A model generated the notes under the pieces. It had not been told where the DNA came from. It saw only the letters and a program-made list of their open reading frames with translations, and made no database searches. Below are positions 1-9,514 of a stretch of 64,000 bases of DNA, in pieces; the first letter of the stretch is position 1; each line of letters begins with the position of its first letter. Where the stretch lies: assembly GCA_963799065.1 (NCBI GenBank), contig CAWCVJ010000001.1, positions 1,426,001-1,490,000 on the forward strand. The letters run 5' to 3'. A program made the translations under genes and the position numbers. The DNA is from JAJPHW01 sp963799065 (GTDB lineage Bacteria > Acidobacteriota > Terriglobia > Terriglobales > Acidobacteriaceae).

Positions 1-141
1 GAAGACGGCGTTCTGCCACCACTGGTGGCGGGCGGCGTCAACGGGTGTTTTTTGCGCGAAGGCGAGAACGGAGGCGAAAGAAATACTCGCGAACAACAGA
101 GTGAGCCTGCTGAGCAATTGGAACTTCGGGGAAGTGTTCAT
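1..141 (-). CDS. GH13-type alpha-glucosidase/amylase, N-terminal fragment
   Basis: This is only the first 47 codons of a leftward gene that runs off the window. The start ATG overlaps the stop of the upstream glycosidase in an ATGA arrangement, which implies translational coupling. The visible protein begins with about 29 residues of typical signal peptide (basic start, hydrophobic core, ending in a FAQ-type cleavage site). It then reads DAARHQWWQNAVF, the motif that opens the catalytic barrel of many GH13 oligo-1,6-glucosidases and alpha-glucosidases (WW...VFYEIYPRSF type). From this I infer an exported enzyme acting on alpha-glucans, working with the neighbouring debranching-type enzyme. 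The active-site residues lie outside the window, so the subfamily is unknown. Confidence 0.72.
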   Translation of the reverse strand, partial: MNTSPKFQLLSRLTLLFASISFASVLAFAQKTPVDAARHQWWQNAVF

Positions 142-2786
142 GGGAGTTTCGGGGATTCCTGTGGATTACTCTCTGTCGAAATGAGTTTGGGTTTGCCGTT
201 ATTCTCGTGCAGACGGAAAACAACGGTCGCCCGCGGATCACTTGCATCTGCGCTCTCGGCAATCTTGACGCGGACTTTGGCATCCAGAGAGTTGCTGCCT
301 TTCTCCAGTTCCGCGCCTTCGATCGAAGCGATCTGTCCCGGATTCCAGGCGGAAAGCTCGTAACTCTCGCCGGCATTTCCGGCTAGGGTCAGCGTCAACA
401 CATCTCTCGTCTGGGACCATGACTGCGAGAGTACACGCAGGCCGTGGCTGGTGCTCCCCAACTCAGGCAAGTTTGCAGTTTCACCGATCGCAAAGTCATC
501 TTTTACTTCAATCTCGACTCTGTTTTTTCCGGCGCTCAGCGGGACGTTCAGGGTCACGTGTTGATCCGCTGAATTGGCTTCGATGTGAAACGGCGCCTTG
601 CGGCCGTCCAGCCGAACGCTGGTAATCTTGGCGCGTAAGCTGAGCGCGGGAGAAAACTCCACCGCACATGGTCCACTGGATTGCACTTCCAAGCGAATAC
701 GATCCGGCTCGCGCTGATAAGAAAAGTCGAGCACGGTTGCGGCGAGGCGCACGTGATCAACCGAAAATGTCGTCCACTCTGTGGGAACGTGAGGCGCGAA
801 GTCTAAATGACAACTGCTGGCGTCCACGTGAAGTCCCAGCAGCCCGGTCAGCAATGGATTGACCACCATGGCCGCCGACCAAATCTGATGCGGAGACCCG
901 GTGGATAGCGTTTGATAGTACTTCCCGGAGAGAACCTCGGTCACATGCCCGAGCGATCCGTCGAGGCTCAACAACGCATTCGCTCTCAAGTTCGAGTAGG
1001 CGGGAAGTGGCCGGTGATAGCGGTACTCGCCGACCGTAGCCCATCCGGTGAACAAAGGCCAAACCGCTCCAAAGTGATAGCCGCTAGGATCGTAGCGCGG
1101 GTCGCGCGAAGAAAGAATCCTCATGCCCCAATCGGTCTGGTAGTCGGGGCTGGCCAACTCCTGAATCATGGTGGCGGCGTGATCCTCGTTGAGGAGTCCA
1201 AACCACATGGGGACTGTCGCGAGGACGCTCGCAGTGTCGATTCTCTTGTCGTTCTGATCGAGCGCGTAAGCGTACACCTTCTTATCCGGCGACCAGAATG
1301 TTTGGTCAAGAATAGGTTCTTCCCGCTCGAAGGTCTGCGCGAGATCATGGCTCACATCATCTTTACCGACGAGGTGCGCCAGGTGTGAAAGCGAGCGCTC
1401 GGCTTCCAGTCCTAAGGAAGCCTGGTACAGTTCCATCTTCGTGGGATAAAGCGGTCCGCCTTCAATCCAGCCGTGTCCTACCCCGAGGTTTTGAGCCAGG
1501 CCTTGAGGATTATCCGTGGAACGCAGAAATTGATGTGCACGCCACAAGTTGTCCCACTTCTGATTGGCGAATTCCAGATCGCCGCTGTGAGTGACGTAGT
1601 CGTCGATGGCAATGATGAATAACGGAGTGGCGTCGGCCGAGGCGTAAGCGTATTTCGTGCTGTTGAACCAGTCCATGAAACTTGCGCTTTGCGAGATTTC
1701 GTGCGGAATCTTGCCGTCGGCACGCTGATATTTACTGAGAAAGTCGAGGGATTTGCGCGCAGTGGGGAAGTCTCCGGCGGCGTCGAGAGCGAGAGCCGTC
1801 CACTCCGCGTCGCGACCGAAGAACCAGGCAAAACCAGGGCGCTGATCGTCGCCCGAAGTGCTAAAGCCTGCGATCAAACCTTCGCCGAGAAAAGGATTCT
1901 CGACCAGGCCTTGCAGCATACTGACTTTGGCCCAGTCGTAGGCGGTTTGCAGTTTTGCGTCCGGAAGTTTGAGACTTACCGTGCGGTCCAGATATTCTTC
2001 GTAATAGGCGGCCGAGTCGCTCAGCAACGCGGGATAATCTTTGGCGAGATGATTGTATAGCGCGACGAGGTCTTTTCGGCCGGTGAACGAGGCAGCGATC
2101 ACAATCTGTTTGGTTTCCTTTCCCTTCTTGCTCGGCCCCAGCAGGATTGAGTCAGGGTGCGAAGAAAAGTAATTCGTCGCATACTCCTCGGATATTTTCA
2201 TGGCCGATGGCGACCCCACCAGCGCATCGAACTTTGCCGATTCTTCTCCAAAATGGAAGGCGCGCAGTGTCGGGTCCCACTCTTCCGTGACTCCGCCGAC
2301 GGTGCCGGGCCATTCCATTTCGAAGTCGCGATTGAACACCGCCTCGATTTCCAACGGTTCGCTGGTCTCGACTTCAAACGAAATCACGGCGCCAGCCTCA
2401 TGCACCGGAACGAATAGAGTTTCGCGTACTGAAAATACGTCGCCGGTGTAGACGATCGTCGTGGACTCGGGACGGACCATTAATGTGCGTGCCAGAACCT
2501 CTGCTGGGAGCACGGCGCCGTCCATGTGAAAACGCAGATGGAAGTCGCGAAAAATCTTTAGAGGATAGACCCAGGCTTCCATGTTGCCTTGCTCGTTGCC
2601 GAAGATGCCTGCACGTGTGCCTACGGCGGAAACAAACTCCCAGGAGCGAATGGGCCGGGACAGTTCTAGTTTGTGCGCAGGCTCGGCCGCCAGCGCGGAG
2701 CAGCCGAACAGGAGCGCGACGCATGACAATCCTATTACGACTCCAGCGAATACCGTTCGACCACGAAGCATGGGGAGGGCGTTCAT
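138..2786 (-). CDS. Exported six-hairpin glycosidase, glycogen-debranching (amylo-alpha-1,6-glucosidase) type
   Basis: This 882-residue protein has an N-terminal signal peptide (residues 1-34, hydrophobic 11-33). An N-terminal beta-sandwich (about 40-260) precedes an (alpha/alpha)6-barrel catalytic domain (about 280-680) and C-terminal beta domains. Motifs resembling the debranching/GH63-GH37 clan are GFAWFFGRD at 318-326, HGWIEGG at 438-444, and a later YHFGAVWP segment. The Asp of FGRD and the Glu of WIEGG are reasonable catalytic candidates by family analogy; this is inference. The expected role is trimming of alpha-linked glucans in the periplasm or outside the cell. The gene is coupled by ATGA to a GH13 gene and diverges from the TonB receptor gene. 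A TATACT hexamer at 2817-2822 on the minus strand may be its -10 element, though the -35 is poor. The exact substrate cannot be read from sequence. Confidence 0.8.
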   Translation of the reverse strand: MNALPMLRGRTVFAGVVIGLSCVALLFGCSALAAEPAHKLELSRPIRSWEFVSAVGTRAGIFGNEQGNMEAWVYPLKIFRDFHLRFHMDGAVLPAEVLARTLMVRPESTTIVYTGDVFSVRETLFVPVHEAGAVISFEVETSEPLEIEAVFNRDFEMEWPGTVGGVTEEWDPTLRAFHFGEESAKFDALVGSPSAMKISEEYATNYFSSHPDSILLGPSKKGKETKQIVIAASFTGRKDLVALYNHLAKDYPALLSDSAAYYEEYLDRTVSLKLPDAKLQTAYDWAKVSMLQGLVENPFLGEGLIAGFSTSGDDQRPGFAWFFGRDAEWTALALDAAGDFPTARKSLDFLSKYQRADGKIPHEISQSASFMDWFNSTKYAYASADATPLFIIAIDDYVTHSGDLEFANQKWDNLWRAHQFLRSTDNPQGLAQNLGVGHGWIEGGPLYPTKMELYQASLGLEAERSLSHLAHLVGKDDVSHDLAQTFEREEPILDQTFWSPDKKVYAYALDQNDKRIDTASVLATVPMWFGLLNEDHAATMIQELASPDYQTDWGMRILSSRDPRYDPSGYHFGAVWPLFTGWATVGEYRYHRPLPAYSNLRANALLSLDGSLGHVTEVLSGKYYQTLSTGSPHQIWSAAMVVNPLLTGLLGLHVDASSCHLDFAPHVPTEWTTFSVDHVRLAATVLDFSYQREPDRIRLEVQSSGPCAVEFSPALSLRAKITSVRLDGRKAPFHIEANSADQHVTLNVPLSAGKNRVEIEVKDDFAIGETANLPELGSTSHGLRVLSQSWSQTRDVLTLTLAGNAGESYELSAWNPGQIASIEGAELEKGSNSLDAKVRVKIAESADASDPRATVVFRLHENNGKPKLISTESNPQESPKLP

Positions 2787-3096
2787 AAGTTCCGTTGGTT
2801 CCCGCGTTGCAAGCAGAGTATATCTCCAACCCGCTCAGGTTTGGAAGGTTTCAAGGAGCAAAAATGTTTGCCTTACGGATTGCCGCGCAGAAAAGGCGTT
2901 CCAAGGACTCATCGGAGCTAGTCCGCCATCCTCTCCCATTGCGGGAAAAGCCCAAGGAACGCGATCATGGCCAGCTATTAAAGGCCTCGGAGCCGCTTTT
3001 TCTCTTGACACCGTCCGCCCCTTTGCCGCACCATATCGCATTGCTTTGAACCGATTCAATATTTAGCCGGCGGACCATCAATAGGGGGGGCGGGTC
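2787..3096. promoter_or_regulatory. Divergent promoter region between glycosidase and TonB receptor genes
   Basis: This 310-base gap has no convincing gene. It must carry promoters for both directions. For the rightward operon there is a perfect TTGACA at 3005-3010, but no well-spaced -10 follows (the nearest CATAT-like hexamers sit 20-21 bases on). A LacI-type operator candidate lies at 3046-3059 and a strong purine-rich ribosome site (a run of seven G) at 3084-3090 just before the ATG at 3097. For the leftward genes a TATACT lies at 2817-2822. Confidence 0.5.
3046..3059. promoter_or_regulatory. Candidate LacI-family operator
   Basis: The 14-base sequence TTGAACCGATTCAA is an inverted repeat with five matching bases per arm around a central CG (3052-3053). 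This is the layout LacI/GalR proteins recognise (TGAAnCGnTTCA-like). It sits 37 bases upstream of the TonB receptor start and downstream of the TTGACA box, a position where a bound repressor would block transcription. A LacI-family gene lies in the same operon at 9515-10546, so autoregulation of the whole cluster is a natural inference. No second copy was noticed. Confidence 0.5.
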
Positions 3097-6000
3097 ATGA
3101 ATAAGAAATCAAGGTGTATATGGGGACTGCTTTTTATCTTGTTCGCTTCCGCATCCCTGTTGGCACAATCTGGCGGCTCTTTCACCGGCACGATCGTCGA
3201 TAGTAGTGGCGCGGTGATCGCTGGTGCGCAGGTTTCTGTAAACGATCCAAAAACGGGATTCCATCGCGCTACGGTTTCCAACTCCGATGGGAACTTTCTG
3301 GTCGCCGGCCTCGGCGCCGGAACGTATGACGTCACGGTTGCCGCTCCGGGTTTCGAGAAGTACCAAGCTCACCGGGTCATTCTGAGGGTGGGTGAAAAAA
3401 TCCGTATCGACACTAAGCTCACCATGGGCAAAGTCACCAGCGAAATTGTGGTCGAGGGCGGATCGGTCGGCAAGGTCGAAACTCAATCCTCGGAACTTGC
3501 CGGCACGATCACGGGAGAACAGATCAGCCAACTGGAATTGAACGGTCGCGACTTTACGACACTGATCAAACTAATTCCTGGCGTCAGCGATCAGACGCAG
3601 CAAGACGACGGAACGGTCGGGCCTCAGGGCAGCGTGTCGTACGCAGTCAACGGAGGGCGGACAGAGTTTAACAATTGGGAAGTCGATGGCGGGGAAGTTC
3701 TGGATAGCGGAAGTAACGCCAATATCAACGTTTATCCGAATATCGATGCACTGGCGGAAGTGCGCGTACTGACCTCTACATACGGTGCGCAATATGGCCG
3801 CAACGGATCCGGAACCATCGAGGCGGTCACCAAATCCGGTACCAATCAGTTTCACGGCGAGGCCTTTGAGTTCATTCGTAACGCAGCTTTCAACGCGCAC
3901 AACTATTTCGATCACCCCGGCCAATCCAAAGCCTATTACAACAAGAATGACTTTGGATACATCATCGGCGGCCCCATCAAGCGGGACAAATTGTTCTTTT
4001 TCTGGTCGCAGGAATTCCGTATTGAGAACGTCCCGTTCGTGTACAACAATCCAAATGTATTTGTACCGAATGCGGCGGAGCGGGCGGGAAACTTTAGCGA
4101 TGTTTGTCCGGCGGCAGGAACGCCGTTTGTGAGGGCAGGAACTCCTACGACGGGTAACGAAGTCGTGAGTGTGAACTGTCCGGCATTCAGCGGCGGGACC
4201 GACGCAAACGGGAACAACTACTACACCGGATTTCCGAACAACACCATTCCTTCAAACCTGCTGGATCCGACGAACACCAATCCGATCGTAAAGAACATCC
4301 CGTTACCCAATGCAGGGCACAGTTTTTTCGGAACATTCCCTTCTCCGATTCACTGGCATGAAGAGTTGATCAAAGTGGACGACAACGTGAATTCTAAGCT
4401 GCGGGCCAACATCCGGTTCATCCACGATTCTTGGACGCAGGATTTCCCGCAATCTCCATGGACTAACCCCAGCCCCATCCCTTCGATTGGCGGGACATTA
4501 CAAGGACCTGGAATCAGTGTCGTCACAAGCTTGACGGCTACGCTGTCCCCGACTCTGCTCAACGAGTTCCTGTTCAGCTATGCTTCGAATCACTTGCACA
4601 TTTTTAACACAGGTACGGCGTGGGAACGCCCCGCCAGCATGACCATGACCGGGATCTTCGAGAACGGTTTTAATGGAACGATTCCAGCGTTCGGCATCGG
4701 CGGTCCAGGCAATTTCAACTTTAACGTCGATCCCGGGTTCTTGCCTTTCAACAACTCCAATCCGACTTACAGTTTTAAAGACAATCTCACCAAGATTGTC
4801 GGTAAACATAACATTCAGTTTGGCGCTTACTTTGCCTTCGTGCAGAAGAATGAAGACGCCGAGGAAGAGCCTAACGGCAGCTTGGGTTACTACTCCAATC
4901 CGAATTCTTTTTACGCGCAGCAGAATTCTTCGGGAGGTCCGTATTCGAGCACAGGCAACGGCTTCGCGGATCTTTTGGTGGGCTACATCAACACCTTTGC
5001 GCAGCCGAATCAGAATCAAAAATATTACAACCGGTACAGAGTCTTAGAGCCTTATTTGCAGGATGACTGGCGCGTCAATAAGCAACTCACGTTGAACCTC
5101 GGACTGCGGGTGAGTCTCTATGGCAGCTATTACGAAAAATACAATAACGCGTACAACTTCGATCCCTCGAAGTATGTTGCAGCGGACGCGCCCACGGTTG
5201 ATCCGAACAGCGGGGCTCTGATCTTCGGTCCGGGCCAAACCGTAAACAACCTCACGGGAATTGTGCGCTGCGGTTTCAACGGAGTACATCGCAGTTGCCA
5301 GTCCGATCACTTATTCAATCCCGCCCCACGCATCGGCTTTGCCTTCGATCCTAAGGGTGACGGCAAGATGGCGATTCGCGCCGGATACGGCGTCTTCTTT
5401 GAACACGCCAATGGCAACGACGCCAACACCGAATCGCTGGAAGGCAATCCTCCTGGCATCATCGCGCCCATTCAGTTTTTCATCTCCGGCTACAAGTCGA
5501 TTGGCGGAACATCCCCAAGCGGGGCGCCGCTGTTGTTTCCCTTAGGCGGTGGCGTGAGCCAACTTACGTCGATCACCTCGGTGACGCAATGGCCTTACAT
5601 TCAGCAATATCACATGGATATTCAGCGCGAGCTGGCGCGCAGCACTCTGGTCACCGTCGCTTATGTCGGCAGCAAAGGCACTCATCTTTCGCAGCAGTCG
5701 GACCGCAATCAGATTCACTCCACCCCGGCGTCGCAGAATCCGTTTCCCGCCGGACAAATCATCACTGGTGACATTTGCAACAACACGGCGCTGCCCAATG
5801 GAACTCCCATCGTTGGGCAAGCTCTTATCAACCTTAACGTCGCATGCGGCAACGTCAACCCCGACTTGTATCGCCCCTACCAGGGCTATGACTCGATCTA
5901 TGGAATCGTAGGCGGAGCGAATTCGAACTACAACGCTCTGCAAGTGTCTGGCAGGCACAATGCCGGCGGCCTTCAGCTCACCGTCGCTTACACCTATAGC

Positions 6001-6711
6001 CACTCCATCGACAATTCCTCAGACCGTTATGACAGCTCTTTTGTCGATTCCTACAATTTGAATGCCTACCGCGCCAGCTCGAATTTCGATCAGCGGCACA
6101 TCTTCACTACTAGCTACATTTACGACCTTCCGATCCTTAAACACTCGACCGGCTTGACCAAGACGCTGCTGGCTGGATGGCAAGTGTCTGGTATCACGAC
6201 CGCCCAGTCGGGGGAGCCGTTCACCGTCGCGAATGGCGGCACGTACGATAACGCCGGAGTAGGAAACAGCGTAACCAATTCAGGTTCTTTCGCCGATCTC
6301 GTCGGCGACCCGCATGGCTCTAAGCCGCATTTTAACGGCGTCGCGGGCATCCCTTACGGGCCGCTGCTCTTCAATCCGGGAGCTTATTCACAGCCGACGG
6401 GCCTCACCTTCGGTAACTCGGGACGCAACTCTTTGATCGGGCCGGGGCGCTTGAATTTCGATATGGGCGTGTTCAAGCACTTCCAATTCCGCGAGACGAT
6501 GGCGTTCGAATTCCGTGCTGAAGCGTTCAACGTCTTTAATCACCCACAGTGGACAGGTGTGAACAACACCTCTTGCGGGCTCGAAGTCAACTCCGGCGCC
6601 GACGATTGCGTGAATGGTGATAGTGTCGGCGACGCCGCGAACGGATTCCTGCATCCGAGCGGTGCGCACAATGGTCGCATTGGCGAATTTGGCCTGAAGT
6701 TTATTTTCTGA
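3097..6711 (+). CDS. TonB-dependent receptor, Oar-like, with carboxypeptidase-regulatory domain
   Basis: This 1204-residue outer-membrane protein has a signal peptide (1-23, ending SLLAQ) and a carboxypeptidase-regulatory-like beta domain (about 27-112, starting GTIVDSSGAVIAGAQV). A TonB plug follows (about 130-260, with YAVNGGRTEFNNWEVDG and the AQYGRNGSGTIEAVTKSG region), then a very long beta-barrel ending in an aromatic Phe (GEFGLKFIF). This length and layout is the Oar-type receptor that is greatly expanded in Acidobacteriota. As the first gene of the rightward cluster, it probably binds and imports polysaccharide fragments across the outer membrane with energy from TonB-ExbBD. The substrate (an arabinose-containing polymer) is inferred only from downstream genes. 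A seven-G run (3084-3090) gives a strong ribosome site six bases before the ATG. Confidence 0.93.
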   Translation: MNKKSRCIWGLLFILFASASLLAQSGGSFTGTIVDSSGAVIAGAQVSVNDPKTGFHRATVSNSDGNFLVAGLGAGTYDVTVAAPGFEKYQAHRVILRVGEKIRIDTKLTMGKVTSEIVVEGGSVGKVETQSSELAGTITGEQISQLELNGRDFTTLIKLIPGVSDQTQQDDGTVGPQGSVSYAVNGGRTEFNNWEVDGGEVLDSGSNANINVYPNIDALAEVRVLTSTYGAQYGRNGSGTIEAVTKSGTNQFHGEAFEFIRNAAFNAHNYFDHPGQSKAYYNKNDFGYIIGGPIKRDKLFFFWSQEFRIENVPFVYNNPNVFVPNAAERAGNFSDVCPAAGTPFVRAGTPTTGNEVVSVNCPAFSGGTDANGNNYYTGFPNNTIPSNLLDPTNTNPIVKNIPLPNAGHSFFGTFPSPIHWHEELIKVDDNVNSKLRANIRFIHDSWTQDFPQSPWTNPSPIPSIGGTLQGPGISVVTSLTATLSPTLLNEFLFSYASNHLHIFNTGTAWERPASMTMTGIFENGFNGTIPAFGIGGPGNFNFNVDPGFLPFNNSNPTYSFKDNLTKIVGKHNIQFGAYFAFVQKNEDAEEEPNGSLGYYSNPNSFYAQQNSSGGPYSSTGNGFADLLVGYINTFAQPNQNQKYYNRYRVLEPYLQDDWRVNKQLTLNLGLRVSLYGSYYEKYNNAYNFDPSKYVAADAPTVDPNSGALIFGPGQTVNNLTGIVRCGFNGVHRSCQSDHLFNPAPRIGFAFDPKGDGKMAIRAGYGVFFEHANGNDANTESLEGNPPGIIAPIQFFISGYKSIGGTSPSGAPLLFPLGGGVSQLTSITSVTQWPYIQQYHMDIQRELARSTLVTVAYVGSKGTHLSQQSDRNQIHSTPASQNPFPAGQIITGDICNNTALPNGTPIVGQALINLNVACGNVNPDLYRPYQGYDSIYGIVGGANSNYNALQVSGRHNAGGLQLTVAYTYSHSIDNSSDRYDSSFVDSYNLNAYRASSNFDQRHIFTTSYIYDLPILKHSTGLTKTLLAGWQVSGITTAQSGEPFTVANGGTYDNAGVGNSVTNSGSFADLVGDPHGSKPHFNGVAGIPYGPLLFNPGAYSQPTGLTFGNSGRNSLIGPGRLNFDMGVFKHFQFRETMAFEFRAEAFNVFNHPQWTGVNNTSCGLEVNSGADDCVNGDSVGDAANGFLHPSGAHNGRIGEFGLKFIF

Positions 6712-6783
6712 CCATGCCATCCGGGATGTGGATGCGGTTGGATAGTTGGTTGTCTGTGACGGTTTCGAATCTTTTGCAGCGGC

Positions 6784-7848
6784 GTGCTCCCCCTAATCTT
6801 TTCTTGCGCGCTCAATGCTGGAGCGCAAGTGCAATCGCGGGATACACAGTGGATTCGTCCGGCGAAAGCCGAGCCTCTACTTTGGGGTCGCAAGGACGGA
6901 CTGGTTTTCGGCCTGGCCTCCGATGGCGGTTTGTCCGGCCCGCGCGGTTTGATTCGGGTCGGAATGATTTCTGCAAGAACTGGAAGTCCGGAGCTTCTCA
7001 ATTACATTGCCATCGAGCCGGTTGTGAAAGGTCGGGGCGAGCGTGGTGACCGCATGGCATTCAGCGAATTGGAGACAAGTCAGACGGACGGACAGCCGGG
7101 CAAGCAGTTGTCGGTCGAAGGCGGCCTCGCTGGAGAAATATCGATGCGATCCGCAGGGACGCGCTCGATTGAGACGCTCACTGTTCGCATCGAGGTCGAG
7201 CGCTTTCAGGCCAACGGGGCTCATGTTTATGTCATTGCATCCATGGCAAGCGATCATCCTGACGAACTGCGCCTTGCCGTGTATCGCCACGACGATAGCC
7301 CTGAGATCGAAGAGCTCACGTTGACAGCGACCATGGGAAATTACGAGCGGCTGCGCTGGCTGTGGCTGAAGAATGAAATGGTCGATAGCCGCCAAATCTA
7401 TCGGGGCTACCGGGGAAGTGATTTCGCGGAGAAAGCGCCGTACCCGCTCAAGAAGATGTTGCGTACCTCCGACGGCGACGCCATTGTGTTCTGCACCTCG
7501 AATGAGGCGCATCCGGAAGGCAATCCTAACTTCGTCGCCAAAGATCATTGGCGCTATCGCCTAACCCGCCTGACCCAGTACTGGCGGGTTCCGGCTGCCG
7601 ACATTGAGCCTAATCTGCGCGTGCGCGTGAATGGCCGCCGGGTCTACTGGAATAGTCATGCCCCGCTGGGCGGCGGGATCGCATTCGAGAATTTCGAAGT
7701 TCGCCAAGAATATAAACCCGGGCAGACGTTTATTTTCGGCTTCTCCGCGAAAGAGCCGTGGGAGTTTGAGCCGCCTATCGCTCACCTCGCCGCACCGCGA
7801 AGTCCGGAAGGGAATGAATGGTTCGACGCACATCAGATCGCCAAATGA
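6784..7848 (+). CDS. Unknown exported protein of the arabinose locus
   Basis: I do not recognise this 354-residue protein. The start is GTG at 6784; a stop codon in the same frame at 6757-6759 excludes longer versions. The first 15 or so residues (MLPLIFSCALNAGAQ) look like a short signal peptide, possibly a lipoprotein signal. The rest is rich in alternating hydrophobic stretches and aromatic residues (RLRWLWLKNEMV, HWRYRLTRLTQYWRV, WEFEPP), as in secreted beta-sandwich proteins. No known catalytic motif is visible. Its stop overlaps the start of the arabinofuranosidase gene by ATGA, so the two are made together. A role in binding or cutting the same polymer is inference from context. Candidates are a polysaccharide-binding protein or a glycosidase/lyase of an undescribed family. 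Confidence 0.72.
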   Translation: MLPLIFSCALNAGAQVQSRDTQWIRPAKAEPLLWGRKDGLVFGLASDGGLSGPRGLIRVGMISARTGSPELLNYIAIEPVVKGRGERGDRMAFSELETSQTDGQPGKQLSVEGGLAGEISMRSAGTRSIETLTVRIEVERFQANGAHVYVIASMASDHPDELRLAVYRHDDSPEIEELTLTATMGNYERLRWLWLKNEMVDSRQIYRGYRGSDFAEKAPYPLKKMLRTSDGDAIVFCTSNEAHPEGNPNFVAKDHWRYRLTRLTQYWRVPAADIEPNLRVRVNGRRVYWNSHAPLGGGIAFENFEVRQEYKPGQTFIFGFSAKEPWEFEPPIAHLAAPRSPEGNEWFDAHQIAK

Positions 7849-9506
7849 TAGGACGCCGCCAATTCGTTCGCGACAGCGCTCTCGGTGCGGCGGCGGTGGC
7901 GCTCGCGAGACCGATGAGACTGGCCAGTGCAGTCGCTGCCAGCGCCGCTGACTCCCGCATCGAAATATTGCTCGACGAACCGTTGGGTACGATTTCGCCG
8001 AACATTTACGGTCACTTCCTGGAACACATCGGCGGCGTTATCTATGACGGCGTATGGGTGGGCGAGAATTCCAAAGTTCCGAATGTCGGCGGCATTCGGA
8101 AGGATCTGATCGAGGGGATGCGGAAGATCAAAGCGCCCGTCGTGCGCTATCCCGGCGGATGTTTCGCCGACAGCTATGACTGGCATGATGGCATCGGCCC
8201 TGCGGATAAGCGCCCGCGTCGCACAAACTTTTGGCTCGAAGGCGATAGCACGCCGACGCAAGAACACCATTACGAGTCCAATCGCTTCGGCACCGACGAA
8301 TTCATGCACTTTTGCAAGGCGAGCGGCTGCCAGCCTTATCTTTCGGCCAATCTTCGCAGCCTTCCCGCCGAAGCATTTTATCGCTGGGTTGAATATTGCA
8401 ACTCGCCGGCGGGCTCGACGACGCTGGCCGAGACGCGAGCTGCGAACGGTTCCATCGATCCGTATGACGTCCGCTATTGGGGTGTGGGGAACGAGTCGTG
8501 GGGATGCGGCGGAAATTTTACCGCTGCCGAATATGCTGTCGAGTTTCGCCGTTATACGGCATGGGTGCCGCAATATGAGAAGCCGTTGTCGTTGATTGCT
8601 TCCGGACCGAACTCCGACGACTGGCAATGGACGCGGCAATTCTTCGAAGAGATCGCGCGTAAAGATAAATCGCTCTTCGAGACGATATCCGGCTGGGCCC
8701 TTCATTATTACTCCTGGAACATGAGTCATGGCCGCACTCAGGATTTCGATCAGGGCAAAGGCGACGCGCTCAAATTTGACACCCAGGACTGGTACGAAAT
8801 ACTAAGAGAAGGGGATCGCCTGGAGACGCTGATCGAGGGCCACTGGCAGGCCATGGGCGAGTTTGATTCCGAACGTCAAGTGAAATTGGTAGTCGACGAA
8901 TGGGGTCCTTGGTACCGCCCTGGCAGCGAGCAGACTGCGGGAAACTTCCTTGAGCAGACGCCGACACTTCGCGACGCCGTCTTCAGCGCCATGACGCTCG
9001 ATACTTTCAATCGTCATCCCGAGAAGCTGATGCTGGCCAGTCCGGCGCAACTGGTGAATTGTTTGAATAGTCTTTTCCTTGCCCACGAAGATAAATTCTG
9101 CGTCACACCTGTGGGCCACGTCTTTGACATGTACGCGGACCATCAGGGATCGCAGTCGCTGCGTATGGTAATTTCCGCGCCGAACGCTAGTTACTCACGC
9201 GACGGCAAGCCGGCATCGTTCATTGGGCTGCAAGGGTCGGCTTCTTTGACGGCCAAGAAGTTAGTTCTGACGGTCGTAAATCCCGACGTCAGCGAACCTC
9301 GCGAAACCGAAATTTCAATTCGCGGTGCGAAGATCGCCGCAGCGGCGATGACTACGTTGACGCACTCTGACCTCCATGCCCGCAACAGTTTTGACCGACG
9401 AGATGAAGTGACTCCGCAGAGAAAAAACCTGACGGCATCGGGTAAGACCATCACGATCACAATTCCGCCGGCGTCGGTGACTGCGCTGGCGCTGACTCTC
9501 ACATAA
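7845..9506 (+). CDS. Alpha-L-arabinofuranosidase, GH51, Tat-exported
   Basis: The enzyme hydrolyses terminal alpha-L-arabinofuranosyl groups from arabinan, arabinoxylan or arabinogalactan. I place the start at the ATG at 7845, which overlaps the upstream stop (ATGA) and puts a twin-arginine signal at the very N-terminus (GRRQFVRD, then an Ala-rich core to about residue 33). An in-frame ATG at 7818 would add nine residues and is less likely. The GH51 barrel shows NIYGHFLEH at 53-61, RYPGGCFAD at 101-109, the acid/base Glu217 in WGVGNES and the nucleophile Glu352 in VVDEWG. A C-terminal beta domain follows. Length (553 residues) is normal for the family. Export suggests action in the periplasm on oligosaccharides brought in by the TonB receptor, supplying arabinose to the ABC importer. 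Confidence 0.92.
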   Translation: MIGRRQFVRDSALGAAAVALARPMRLASAVAASAADSRIEILLDEPLGTISPNIYGHFLEHIGGVIYDGVWVGENSKVPNVGGIRKDLIEGMRKIKAPVVRYPGGCFADSYDWHDGIGPADKRPRRTNFWLEGDSTPTQEHHYESNRFGTDEFMHFCKASGCQPYLSANLRSLPAEAFYRWVEYCNSPAGSTTLAETRAANGSIDPYDVRYWGVGNESWGCGGNFTAAEYAVEFRRYTAWVPQYEKPLSLIASGPNSDDWQWTRQFFEEIARKDKSLFETISGWALHYYSWNMSHGRTQDFDQGKGDALKFDTQDWYEILREGDRLETLIEGHWQAMGEFDSERQVKLVVDEWGPWYRPGSEQTAGNFLEQTPTLRDAVFSAMTLDTFNRHPEKLMLASPAQLVNCLNSLFLAHEDKFCVTPVGHVFDMYADHQGSQSLRMVISAPNASYSRDGKPASFIGLQGSASLTAKKLVLTVVNPDVSEPRETEISIRGAKIAAAAMTTLTHSDLHARNSFDRRDEVTPQRKNLTASGKTITITIPPASVTALALTLT

Positions 9507-9514
9507 GCCAATCC

